From Pseudomonadota bacterium (lineage in GTDB: Bacteria > Pseudomonadota > Gammaproteobacteria > Steroidobacterales > Steroidobacteraceae), in the NCBI GenBank assembly GCA_023423065.1, contig JAFAGC010000067.1:1-44414 (forward strand): a stretch of DNA of 44,414 nucleotides, given 5' to 3'. Under the pieces are notes generated by a model. That model had not been told where the DNA came from. It worked only from the letters and a program-made list of their open reading frames with translations, and ran no database searches. The first letter of the stretch is position 1. Every line of letters starts with the position of its first letter. The position numbers were made by a program, and so were the translations under genes. Shown piece by piece: positions 17,262 through 24,269 of the stretch.

Positions 17262-17473
17262 TGAGGTGGTTTCTCGTACGCCGTCGCGCTGGCTCCGAAG
17301 TCGGACTCGAGCGCCGAGATCTTGTCCACCAGCCGCTGATTGCGTTCCAGCGCCTGGTCGAGTTCCTTCTGCTGGCGAACGACGACGTCGCTGATCTCGG
17401 CGAGGGCGCGCTCGAGATGAGCGAGTTTTTCTTCGATGGCGTCGAGGCGGTCGGAAATGGGGACATTCCTCAT
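17255..17473 (-). CDS. slyX: SlyX family protein, start supplied by a repeat
   Basis: 72-residue coiled-coil protein. It is recognised by the heptad region RLDAIEEKLAHLERALAEIS, a Gln-rich middle and the diagnostic C-terminus PPHY. Its length equals that of Escherichia coli SlyX. Function is not established. The best start is the ATG at 17471-17473, which lies inside the left arm of the inverted repeat at 17453-17557. The first seven codons (MRNVPIS) are read from repeat sequence, and native SlyX sequence begins at Asp8. No ribosome site is visible before it. The frame stays open farther upstream through the second arm, but those residues have no SlyX character. The gene end overlaps the converging ATPase gene by 7 bases. 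Confidence 0.8.
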   Translation of the reverse strand: MRNVPISDRLDAIEEKLAHLERALAEISDVVVRQQKELDQALERNQRLVDKISALESDFGASATAYEKPPHY

Positions 17474-17557
17474 TTTGTTGTCACAATCGTATCGGGCATC
17501 CGGGTCCCGTGCGATCGGGGCGATTGTGACAGCAAAATGAGGAATGTCCCCATTTCC
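17453..17557. repeat. 37-bp inverted repeat, divergent member of the TGGGGACATTC family
   Basis: The arms at 17453-17489 and 17521-17557 match at 36 of 37 positions with a 31-base loop. The outer part, ATGGGGACATTCCTC, is shared with the 43-bp units elsewhere in the window. The inner part differs, with CATTTTG followed by TTGTCACAATCG instead of the CTAGCAAAAGGGGAC core. The left arm contains the start codon of slyX. The right arm ends 13 bases before the stop of the RcnB-like gene. This is a second subtype of the same repeat family. Confidence 0.9.
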
Positions 17558-17570
17558 CCATTTCCATCGG

Positions 17571-18287
17571 TCAGTACCAGATGTCGTAGAGCACATCGAG
17601 GACCAGGCCGGTGGCGATCGCGGTCAGCATCACGTCGTTGCCGACGCGGACCCAGTGATAGCCGTAGGGCGGGGCGTACAGCCGATACGGGCGCCAGTCA
17701 TAGATGATGTACGAATGGCCGTACCAGGCGCGTGGCAGGTAGTCGCCGCGGTGCCAGACGCGATAGTAGTACCCCGCCGGCGCATGGTAGTGGCCGAAGT
17801 GGTACCGATAGCGCGCGTAGTCCCGGCGGTCGTGGCGGCGGTTGTCCCAGTAGTTGGGATGGTTGTGCCAGTCATTGCGATGACGATCCCAGCCGCGCGG
17901 GTAGTTGTCGTGGCGGTTGTCGCGATTCCCGTTCCAGCTGTGCCGGTTGTCGTTCCGATGATTGTCGTTGCGATGGTTGTTGTCGTGACGGCGGTCGTCG
18001 CGACGATCGTCACGGCGATCATGACCGCGGTCGTGGCCACGATCGTGGCCACGATCGTTGCCGCGGTCGTTGCCGCGATGATCGTTGCCGCGGTCGTTGC
18101 CACGATGATCGTTGCCGCGGTCGTTGCCGCGATGGTTGTTGCCGCGATCGTTACCGCGATTGCCGTGGTTTTCGCGAACGATCTCGCGCTTGATCGCCTT
18201 GCCCACCGAATCTTCCTTCTTGGCGGCGAAAGCGGAGGTGCTCGCGAGCAGCGTGGCGACGAGAAGCAAGGTCACGGGGCGTTTCAT
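17571..18287 (-). CDS. RcnB-like periplasmic protein with long Asn/Asp/Arg/His repeat
   Basis: 238 residues: a signal peptide (LLLVATLLASTSAFA), a strongly biased middle from about 40 to 130 built of GNDRGNDHR-type and later RDDRRDD- and NHRNDN-type repeats, then a His/Tyr/Trp-rich part and the RcnB/COG5455 end motif with YRLYAPPYGYHWVRVGND and a short closing hydrophobic helix. RcnB is known in Escherichia coli for nickel and cobalt homeostasis. Metal binding here is only suggested by the many His and Asp. The repeat tract has a matching open frame on the other strand, giving a Val/Ala/Ile-rich product that is a compositional shadow. Confidence 0.8.
   Translation of the reverse strand: MKRPVTLLLVATLLASTSAFAAKKEDSVGKAIKREIVRENHGNRGNDRGNNHRGNDRGNDHRGNDRGNDHRGNDRGNDRGHDRGHDRGHDRRDDRRDDRRHDNNHRNDNHRNDNRHSWNGNRDNRHDNYPRGWDRHRNDWHNHPNYWDNRRHDRRDYARYRYHFGHYHAPAGYYYRVWHRGDYLPRAWYGHSYIIYDWRPYRLYAPPYGYHWVRVGNDVMLTAIATGLVLDVLYDIWY
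17935..18170 (-). repeat. In-frame short tandem repeats inside the RcnB-like gene
   Basis: Imperfect 12- to 15-base units (read on the reverse strand as GGCAACGACCGC and variants with CAT or CAC) repeat many times and encode GNDRG/GNDHR steps. The units vary in a regular way, so the array has probably expanded and contracted by slippage without breaking the frame. Confidence 0.8.
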
Positions 18288-18433
18288 CGATCTCTCCTTA
18301 GCGGATCGCCTTCGATCCGTTGCGGGGCCAGTATCCGACCCGCGACCTGAGCGGAGCCTGAACCGGCTGTTCAGGTTCGTTCAGGTTCGGGCTGGCGGAT
18401 TCGGCGCTCCAATCACCCAGTTACATCAACGAA

Positions 18434-20659
18434 TTACGGCGCCCGTGCGATTTCGATATCGGCCCGCACCTCCGCGTCCAGCTCCCGGAAATCCACAATC
18501 CCGACGCGGTTGGTCCACACCGGATTGCGATACCGCGCGGCGGTGCGGGCCGTGTAATCGTGCCAGTAGCCGCTGGCGGCCGTGAGATGGTCGATGGCCG
18601 CCTGCCGATGCGGCGCGCGCTTCGTGGCGCGATACAACGCGAGCTCGGTCGCGCCGCGGATCTTCGCGGCGTAGTACTTGCCGAGCAGCGCCATCGCGCG
18701 GATGTCGGCGAGCGTGGCCTCGAGCTCGGCATTGCGGCGCACGGCCGCGTTTCCGTCCAGCGTCTTCAGCGCGGCGAGGGCGGCGTCGGCGCGCGCATCG
18801 ATCCTGTCCGCGACCGCGGGCGGAGTCGTCCCCGCGAGGTCATTGCCCTCCGTCACGGCTTCGACGTACTTCGGGATCGGGATGTTGTCGGTACCCGGAT
18901 GCACCTTCTGGCCGATGAAGGTCTCCACGCTGTGGAATCCGCTCGCGGTCTTCGCCGGGCCCGGGCGGCTGCGGCTGCCCTCGATGTACCACTGGAAGTC
19001 GAAGTCCGCCCAGTGAAAGCCGGTGACGAGTGGATAGATCATCGAGGCGTCCTGCCAGGCCGCGAGCAACGCGGCGCCGTCCGTTCCCGGAAAACGCTGC
19101 GCGACGAGCGCGGCGATCCGCTCATTGTCGAGCGTCGGGTCGTAACCGAGACGCCCCCATAGCAGGAAGTGCAGCCAGTGCTTGTCCGTCTCGAGCTGCC
19201 GCGGTTGGCGGGCCTTGCGGTCGAGGAACTCGCGGCCCCACACCCACATGTCCGAGCCGACGTAATAGCCCTGGGACACCTCGTGCGGGATGTTGCGCAC
19301 GAACTCGCGCACGAAATCCGGCGCGGCCCAGCGGAACATCAGCGCGTCGTCGTTGCGGATCGTCCAGAGCGTCTTGAGCTTGCCGAGCGATTCGACGTAG
19401 CCCTCGTGAAAGGTCTGTCTCGTCGAAGACAACGCGTGCGCCTGCGCGTACTTGAAGCTGAATACGAAATCGACGTTGGGCTGCGAGATGACGGGCGCGA
19501 ACGTCGCCGCGATGTCCTGCGCGCGCGACTCGTGCTGGCGATGGATGAGGCGGATGCGGCGATCCGGCTCGCGGCGCGCCGCGTCGAGCACCCCCTGGCC
19601 GTAGGTCGCCAGCAGCCAGTTCTCCTTGGCGTCGAAGGAATCGACGCCGCCCGAGTACATCTTCACCTCGCCCATGTTCTCGCCCGCGGTGAGCCCGATG
19701 CCCGCGAGCAGTGGATAGGTGCGGAACATCTCGCGCACGCTGGCGCGGAAGTAGTCGACCGTCTTCGGATCGTCGAGCGCGTCGGTGATGCCGTATTTGC
19801 CGCCCACGCCGTACGTGAAGATGTTCCAGGTCACGACGTGGAACTGGATGTTGCGGTCGTGCGCGTACTGCATGACCTTGCGCCAGAACGCGATCTTTTC
19901 GTCGATGGTGATTTTCTTCACCACCTCCTTGTTCGCGAGCATCTCGGGCGAAAGCAGGTCGACGGTGCGGGTCGTGTAGTCCTCCGCGAGTTCCGCCTTC
20001 GTGCGCCACACGTCGTTCAGCGCGATGTCGGGGTACTCGGGAACCTTCACCATCGAGGGGAACGGATGCAGGTTCCACAGCGACACGAAGTTGTAGCGGT
20101 CGCGCGCGAGCTGATCGAGATACGCCCGCCAGAATTCGAAGTCCCACACGGTGGCGATGTTCTGCTGCGCGGAATCGCTCATGTCCGAGTAGCTCGGCGT
20201 GCGCAGGTCGAGCGGGATGTTGAACTTGGTGCCGCGCATGGGCATGTGGGGATTGCGCCGGGTAGCGCGCACTTGCCCGACGCCGTGAATGCGGATCTGT
20301 TCGGCGAGCTCGAGTCCGCCGTACATGGCGCCGGCGGCATCCCGGCTCACGACATGAAACGCGTGCCGTTTGCCGTCGACGGTATGGCGAATCTCGAAGC
20401 CCTCGGGAGAGATGGTCGAATCGGCGGTCGAATTGAAGTAGACCAGCGCGCGGTCGCGGACCGTGAAATTGTCCATGGCGTCACGCAGGGTGACCGTATA
20501 ACCGCGCGATCTCAGGGCCGCGCCCACCTCGGCGGCCCCGAATTTTTCCGGCTCGGCACCGGACCACGCGTATACCCGGGCCGTTGCGGCGAGAGACTCA
20601 TTCTCGAAAGCCGTGAAAAGCGCGAGTGCATATATCAACGGGCGCAGGTATCGGGTCAT
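18434..20659 (-). CDS. Secreted glycoside hydrolase with GH67/GH20-type N-domain
   Basis: 741 residues with a signal peptide (YLRPLIYALALFTAFENESLA). The N-terminal part, about 25-150, has the layout of the small domain found before the barrel in GH20, GH67 and related enzymes, with the stretch AGAMYGGLELAEQIR near 108. A barrel-like region follows from MRGTKFN near 140, with NFVSLWNLHPFPSM, FHVVTWNIFTYG and GIGLTAGENMGE. The last may contain the catalytic acid. A helical C-terminal domain covers about 600-741. The closest named class I can suggest is alpha-glucuronidase-like, but the family is not certain. It is transcribed alone, with 146 bases to the RcnB-like gene downstream. Confidence 0.6.
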   Translation of the reverse strand: MTRYLRPLIYALALFTAFENESLAATARVYAWSGAEPEKFGAAEVGAALRSRGYTVTLRDAMDNFTVRDRALVYFNSTADSTISPEGFEIRHTVDGKRHAFHVVSRDAAGAMYGGLELAEQIRIHGVGQVRATRRNPHMPMRGTKFNIPLDLRTPSYSDMSDSAQQNIATVWDFEFWRAYLDQLARDRYNFVSLWNLHPFPSMVKVPEYPDIALNDVWRTKAELAEDYTTRTVDLLSPEMLANKEVVKKITIDEKIAFWRKVMQYAHDRNIQFHVVTWNIFTYGVGGKYGITDALDDPKTVDYFRASVREMFRTYPLLAGIGLTAGENMGEVKMYSGGVDSFDAKENWLLATYGQGVLDAARREPDRRIRLIHRQHESRAQDIAATFAPVISQPNVDFVFSFKYAQAHALSSTRQTFHEGYVESLGKLKTLWTIRNDDALMFRWAAPDFVREFVRNIPHEVSQGYYVGSDMWVWGREFLDRKARQPRQLETDKHWLHFLLWGRLGYDPTLDNERIAALVAQRFPGTDGAALLAAWQDASMIYPLVTGFHWADFDFQWYIEGSRSRPGPAKTASGFHSVETFIGQKVHPGTDNIPIPKYVEAVTEGNDLAGTTPPAVADRIDARADAALAALKTLDGNAAVRRNAELEATLADIRAMALLGKYYAAKIRGATELALYRATKRAPHRQAAIDHLTAASGYWHDYTARTAARYRNPVWTNRVGIVDFRELDAEVRADIEIARAP

Positions 20660-20932
20660 TGATCCCTCGAATCGGGTCGACGTTCAGGGCGAGCGTACAC
20701 TGCTGACGCACGACCTCCGGGCTTCCGGTATCGATCCGGGCCGCTGCCAGCAGTGCAAACTACTGGCCGCCGGCGGGCCGCTCCCGCAGCCGAGCGGATC
20801 CTGCGAGAAGGCGCCGCCGACGATCCGGCCGGGCTGTCATATCCCGCGAAAATTGATTCGAAAATTTCGTTGAATTCCTCGCTATAGTCTCCACAGCCGG
20901 GACAACACAAAACACCGGCGGGGGAAACGACC
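20660..20932. other. Intergenic region between divergent genes
   Basis: 273 bases between the glycoside hydrolase and the NfeD-like gene. The right part is AT-richer than its surroundings. TATAGT at about 20883-20888 could be a -10 box for the flotillin operon, but no -35 hexamer at standard spacing was found. No RNA gene or repeat is recognisable. Confidence 0.5.
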
Positions 20933-21496
20933 ATGATGGAATGGTTTGCTTCACACAACGGTCTGGAGCAGTTGTTCCTGCTCAGCGGCTTCGTCGGTGG
21001 ACTCATTCTGCTCTTCCGGATGATCCTCATGATCGCCGGTCTCGATCACAGCCATGAAATCCACCTCGACAGCGACGTCGGGTTCCAGGCGCTCACCATC
21101 CAGGGTGTGTCGGCCTTCCTCGCGATGTTCGGCGTGGCCGGCTACGTGCTGTTCCACGGGGGAGTCCTGGGCGCGACGCTCGCGGTGCTCGCCGCGGCCG
21201 GCGCCGGCGTCGCCTCGATGTGGATCATCCACAAGATCTTCCGCGGCATGCTGCGGCTGCAATCGAGCGGCACGGTGAGCCTGTTCGCGGCGGTCGGCAG
21301 CGAAGGGTCGGTCTACCTCACAGTGTCGAAGGACGGCGGTCGGGTGCAGATCAACTTCGCCAACCGGCTGCGCGAATTCGAGGCCGTATCCGCCGATGGA
21401 TCGACGATTCCGACGGGCACGCCGATCCGCGTGCAGAGCGTGACCGCGAATACGCTGGTCGTCGCGCCGGTCGAGCGGGCTCTGATCAGTAGTTAG
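20933..21496 (+). CDS. NfeD-like membrane protein, flotillin partner
   Basis: 187 residues. Three hydrophobic helices (about 12-33, 55-78 and 80-100) precede a soluble beta-rich C-terminal domain of about 75 residues with the pattern GSEGSVYLTVSKDGGRVQI...PTGTPIRVQSVTANTLVV, an OB-fold arrangement like that of NfeD and YuaF proteins. It lies 30 bases before the flotillin gene, the pairing seen in many bacteria, where NfeD-like proteins act with flotillins in membrane microdomains. It lacks the ClpP-like protease part of long NfeD. Two adjacent ATGs are possible starts. Confidence 0.8.
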   Translation: MMEWFASHNGLEQLFLLSGFVGGLILLFRMILMIAGLDHSHEIHLDSDVGFQALTIQGVSAFLAMFGVAGYVLFHGGVLGATLAVLAAAGAGVASMWIIHKIFRGMLRLQSSGTVSLFAAVGSEGSVYLTVSKDGGRVQINFANRLREFEAVSADGSTIPTGTPIRVQSVTANTLVVAPVERALISS

Positions 21497-21526
21497 TGCG
21501 CGCAGCACGCGCGCGGAGGGTGTCTC

Positions 21527-23074
21527 ATGGATCTCACGATGGCATTGTTGCCGATGCTGGTTCTGGTCGTGCTGGTGATGTTCACCATCATCTTCCTGGC
21601 CTCACGTTATAAACGTTGCCCCTCGGACAAGATCCTCGTGAAGTACGGCAAGGTGGGCAAGGGCCAATCGGCGCAGTGTATCCACGGCGGCGGCTCGTTC
21701 ATCTGGCCGCTGTTCCAGGACTACACGTACATGAGCCTCACGCCGCTCACGATCAGCATCCCGCTGACCAAGGCGCTGTCGCTGCAGAACATCCGCGTCA
21801 ACGTGCCGAGCACGTTCACGGTGGGCATCAGCACCGAAGAAGTGATCATGAACAACGCGGCCGAGCGCCTGCTGAACCTGGCGCAGGACGACGTCGAGAG
21901 CATGGCCCGCGAAATAATCTTCGGCCAGCTGCGACTGACGGTCGCGTCGCTGACCATCGAGCAGATCAACCAGGATCGCGAGAAATTCCTGGATGCGATC
22001 CGCAGGAACGTCGCGCCGGAGCTCAACAAGATCGGCCTCTACCTCATCAACGTGAACATCACCGACATCACGGACGAGTCGGGATACATCGAGAGCATCG
22101 GCAAGAAGGCGGCATCGGAAGCGATCAACCAGGCCAAGATCGACGTCTCCGACCAGGACCGCAAGGGTTCGGTGGGCGAGGCCGAGCAGGTGCGCGAGCG
22201 CACCGTCAAGGTCGCGCAGTACGTCGCCGAGTCCGAGAAGGGCAAGAAGCAGGCCGAGGCCGATCAGCGCGTCTTCGTGCAGCAGCAGGAGACGCTCGCG
22301 GCGATCGGTGAAGCCGAGGCCATGCGTGACAAGACGATCAAGATCGCCGAGAACGAGGCGGCCTCGGAGAAGGGCCAGAAGAAAGCCGAGGCCGAGAAGC
22401 GCGTGTTCGTCGAGGCCCAGGAAGCCGAGGCCATCGCCGGCGAGAACCGCGCGAAGGCGCTGATCGTGCAGTCGAACGCGGAGCTGTCGGTGCAGGCGGC
22501 GCAGGCCCAGCAGCGCGGCCTGGTCGCGGAGTACGACGCGCAGGCGGAGATCCAGAAAGCCCAGGCCAAGGCGGAACTGCAGCGACTCACGGCCGCGGAG
22601 GTCGTGAAGCAGCAGATCGAGAAGCAGAAGATCACGATCGCCGCGGAGGCCGAAGCCGAGAAGACCCGGCGCGAGGCGCAGGGTGTCGCCGACGCGACGC
22701 TGCTCAAGTACGAGGCGGAGGCCAAAGGCATCAAGCAGGTGCTCGAGGCGAAGGCGCAGGGTTACCAGGCGCTGGTCCAGAGTGCCGGCAACGACGCGCG
22801 CGCCGCGGCCACGCTGCTGCTGACCGAGAAACTCGAGCAGATCGTCACGCTGCAGGTCGAGGCGATCAAGGCGATCAAGATCGATAAGGTCACGGTCTGG
22901 GACGCGGGCGCCGGCGCGAACGGCAACGGCGGCACGACCGCGAACTTCCTCGCGGGGATGGTCAAGAGCCTGCCGCCGCTGCACGACGTCGCCGCAATGG
23001 CCGGCCTCGAGCTTCCGAAGTATCTCGGCGACGCCAAGACCACCGAAGTGGTAGCCAACGGCGCCGAGAAATAA
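21527..23074 (+). CDS. Flotillin family protein
   Basis: 515-residue membrane-anchored SPFH protein. One N-terminal hydrophobic helix (about 3-25) precedes the SPFH/band 7 domain, about 30-200, with CIHGGGSFIWPLFQDY and the NVNITDITDESGYIESIGKKAA motif. A long Glu/Ala/Lys-rich coiled coil with repeated AEAE and EKGKKQAEADQRVFV-type units follows from about 200 to 420, then a C-terminal oligomerisation region. It belongs to the YqiK/FloT type. Flotillins organise membrane microdomains and associated proteins. The operon partner is the NfeD-like gene upstream. Its TAA stop is the end of a 43-bp repeat unit, and a terminator follows. Confidence 0.92.
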   Translation: MDLTMALLPMLVLVVLVMFTIIFLASRYKRCPSDKILVKYGKVGKGQSAQCIHGGGSFIWPLFQDYTYMSLTPLTISIPLTKALSLQNIRVNVPSTFTVGISTEEVIMNNAAERLLNLAQDDVESMAREIIFGQLRLTVASLTIEQINQDREKFLDAIRRNVAPELNKIGLYLINVNITDITDESGYIESIGKKAASEAINQAKIDVSDQDRKGSVGEAEQVRERTVKVAQYVAESEKGKKQAEADQRVFVQQQETLAAIGEAEAMRDKTIKIAENEAASEKGQKKAEAEKRVFVEAQEAEAIAGENRAKALIVQSNAELSVQAAQAQQRGLVAEYDAQAEIQKAQAKAELQRLTAAEVVKQQIEKQKITIAAEAEAEKTRREAQGVADATLLKYEAEAKGIKQVLEAKAQGYQALVQSAGNDARAAATLLLTEKLEQIVTLQVEAIKAIKIDKVTVWDAGAGANGNGGTTANFLAGMVKSLPPLHDVAAMAGLELPKYLGDAKTTEVVANGAEK

Positions 23075-23114
23075 TGGGGACATTCCTCGTTTCCTAGCAA
23101 AAGGGGACGCACCT
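23072..23114. repeat. 43-bp repeat unit, left copy of the pair around the sigma-factor genes
   Basis: Begins with TAATGGGGACATTCCTC, whose TAA is the flotillin stop codon, and ends GGGGACGCACCT. It is in inverted orientation to the copy at 24227-24269, matching it at 40 of 43 positions, and is the same unit as the arms at 3633-3744. Confidence 0.9.
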
Positions 23115-23135
23115 GACGGGTGCGTCCCTTTTTTT
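23104..23135 (+). terminator. Rho-independent terminator after flotillin
   Basis: GGGACGCACC at 23104-23113 pairs with GGTGCGTCCC at 23119-23128, followed by seven T. The left stem is the inner end of the 43-bp repeat unit, so the repeat forms part of the terminator. Confidence 0.9.
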
Positions 23136-23145
23136 CACCTGCCGC

Positions 23146-23171
23146 GAACCTTTTTCCGGTCCTCACGACTC
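23146..23171 (+). promoter_or_regulatory. Candidate ECF-type promoter of the sigma-factor gene
   Basis: GAACC at 23146-23150, a T-run, then CGAC at 23166-23169 with 15 bases between them. This resembles the GAAC...CGTC pattern of ECF promoters and lies just before the GTG start, so the sigma factor may activate its own gene. Pattern match by eye only. Confidence 0.35.
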
Positions 23172-23178
23172 CCTCGAT

Positions 23179-23742
23179 GTGAACACCGGAACCGCTATCC
23201 CCGATCCTCGCGCCGATGAGCTGCTGGCGATCCGCTGCCAGCTCGGCGAGCGCGCCGCGTTCGAGGCCCTGGTCGCCCGCTGGCACGAGCCCATGTGGCG
23301 CTACCTGCGTCGGCTCGCCGGACGGGACGATGCCGCGCGCGATCTCATGCAGGACACGTGGTTGCGAGTGTTGCGCGGCATCGCTTCGCTGCGGGAGCCG
23401 GCGAAGCTGCGACCGTGGCTGTTCGGCATCGCGCGGCGCGTCGCGATGGACCGGTTGCGATACGAATACGCGCGTCCGGCCTCCGACGAAGTTGATCTCG
23501 ACGCCCTCGCGGCGCCCGATTCGGACCTCGCGCTCGACGCTGACTTCGCGGCGCTGGACGCCGGCATTGCCAAACTACCCGCATTCGAGCGCGAGGCCCT
23601 GACGCTGTTCTACCTGCGCGAGCTCACGATCGAGGAGATCGCCGGTTTGATTGGCTCGCCGGTCGGCACGATCAAGTCGCGCCTGTTCCGCGCGCGCCGG
23701 CTGCTGCGGCGCGAGCTTTCAATCGAAGGAGAAAGACCATGA
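23179..23742 (+). CDS. ECF-type sigma-70 family RNA polymerase sigma factor
   Basis: 187 residues. Region 2 spans about 15-85, with ALVARWHEPMWRYLRRLAG and the DLMQDTWLRVLRGI core-binding segment near 53-66. Region 4 spans about 125-180, with LTIEEIAGLIGSPVGTIKSRLFRARRLLRREL as the helix-turn-helix. There is no region 3, as in ECF factors. It starts at GTG and no ATG is in frame nearby. It overlaps the next gene by ATGA, a classic arrangement with a membrane regulator. The pair lies between two inverted 43-bp repeat units, with the flotillin terminator just upstream. Confidence 0.9.
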   Translation: MNTGTAIPDPRADELLAIRCQLGERAAFEALVARWHEPMWRYLRRLAGRDDAARDLMQDTWLRVLRGIASLREPAKLRPWLFGIARRVAMDRLRYEYARPASDEVDLDALAAPDSDLALDADFAALDAGIAKLPAFEREALTLFYLRELTIEEIAGLIGSPVGTIKSRLFRARRLLRRELSIEGERP

Positions 23743-24227
23743 CCCCGCAGAACGAATCGCTGATGAGCATCCATGAGCTCGTGAAGGGGGAGACGTCGAT
23801 GAAGCGCCGGATGGGCTACGTCGCGTTGCTGCTCGCGGCGGCGGCGATGACCACGGTCATCGTCGCGCTGTGGGCTACCGAGCCGGCGCTGCCGCTCCGC
23901 ACGCATATCGTGTTCGCTGCGATGAGCGTGATCGGGCTGTCGTGGATCGCGCTCGCGGGCTGGGCGCTCACCTCCCGTCGCGTGTTGTTCGCGCGCGATC
24001 GGGTGATCGCGGGCAGGATGGCGGTCACGTTCACGTCGGTGTTCGCCCTCGGCGCGCTCGCGATGCTCATCGCGACGGGCAGCGCGGCGGCGGCCGGCGC
24101 ACTCGGGACGGGAGTGGTCATGGTGTGGGTCGCCGCGGCGGTGCTGCGCCGGGCGCACCGTCGATTCGCCGCCCTCGGCGCACGGCGCGCTGAGCTCGAG
24201 CGGGAGCTCGGGTCGGCGTCCGTTTGA
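23739..24227 (+). CDS. Four-helix membrane protein coupled to the sigma factor
   Basis: 162 residues. A short cytoplasmic start MTPQNESLMSIHELVKGE is followed by four hydrophobic helices (about 25-45, 53-76, 88-108 and 110-132) and an Arg/Glu-rich tail, RRAHRRFAALGARRAELERELG. No zinc-binding anti-sigma motif HxxxCxxC is present. Overlap with the sigma-factor stop and its membrane nature suggest it controls or senses for that factor, but this is inferred from position. I have the impression that a similar gene follows ECF factors in Xanthomonas relatives. Its TGA stop contributes the first base of the right-hand 43-bp repeat. Confidence 0.75.
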   Translation: MTPQNESLMSIHELVKGETSMKRRMGYVALLLAAAAMTTVIVALWATEPALPLRTHIVFAAMSVIGLSWIALAGWALTSRRVLFARDRVIAGRMAVTFTSVFALGALAMLIATGSAAAAGALGTGVVMVWVAAAVLRRAHRRFAALGARRAELERELGSASV

Positions 24228-24269
24228 GGTCTGTCCCCGTTTGCTAGGAAACGAGGAATGTCCCCATTA
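24227..24269. repeat. 43-bp repeat unit, right copy of the pair around the sigma-factor genes
   Basis: Reads AGGTCTGTCCCC at its left end and closes with GAATGTCCCCATTA. The final TTA is the stop codon (TAA) of the reverse-strand AAA ATPase. Compared with the left copy at 23072-23114 it is inverted, with three differences. Confidence 0.9.

Noticed and set aside
17935..18170. Repeated short units considered as a CRISPR array
   Set aside because: The units are 12-15 bases, contiguous without spacers and keep a protein frame, so this is a coding tandem repeat.
17544..18350. Forward open frame rich in Val/Ala/Ile opposite the RcnB-like gene
   Set aside because: It mirrors the repeat tract of the real gene. 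The repeated AAVVATIVAA-type sequence is a compositional shadow, and the reverse strand has a signal peptide and the RcnB end motif.
19169..20662. Forward 497-codon frame opposite the glycoside hydrolase
   Set aside because: Antisense shadow with no domain. The reverse strand has a signal peptide and a coherent enzyme.
21602..23083. Reverse 493-codon Leu/Arg-rich frame opposite flotillin
   Set aside because: Shadow of the flotillin coiled-coil repeats; no start site or family match.
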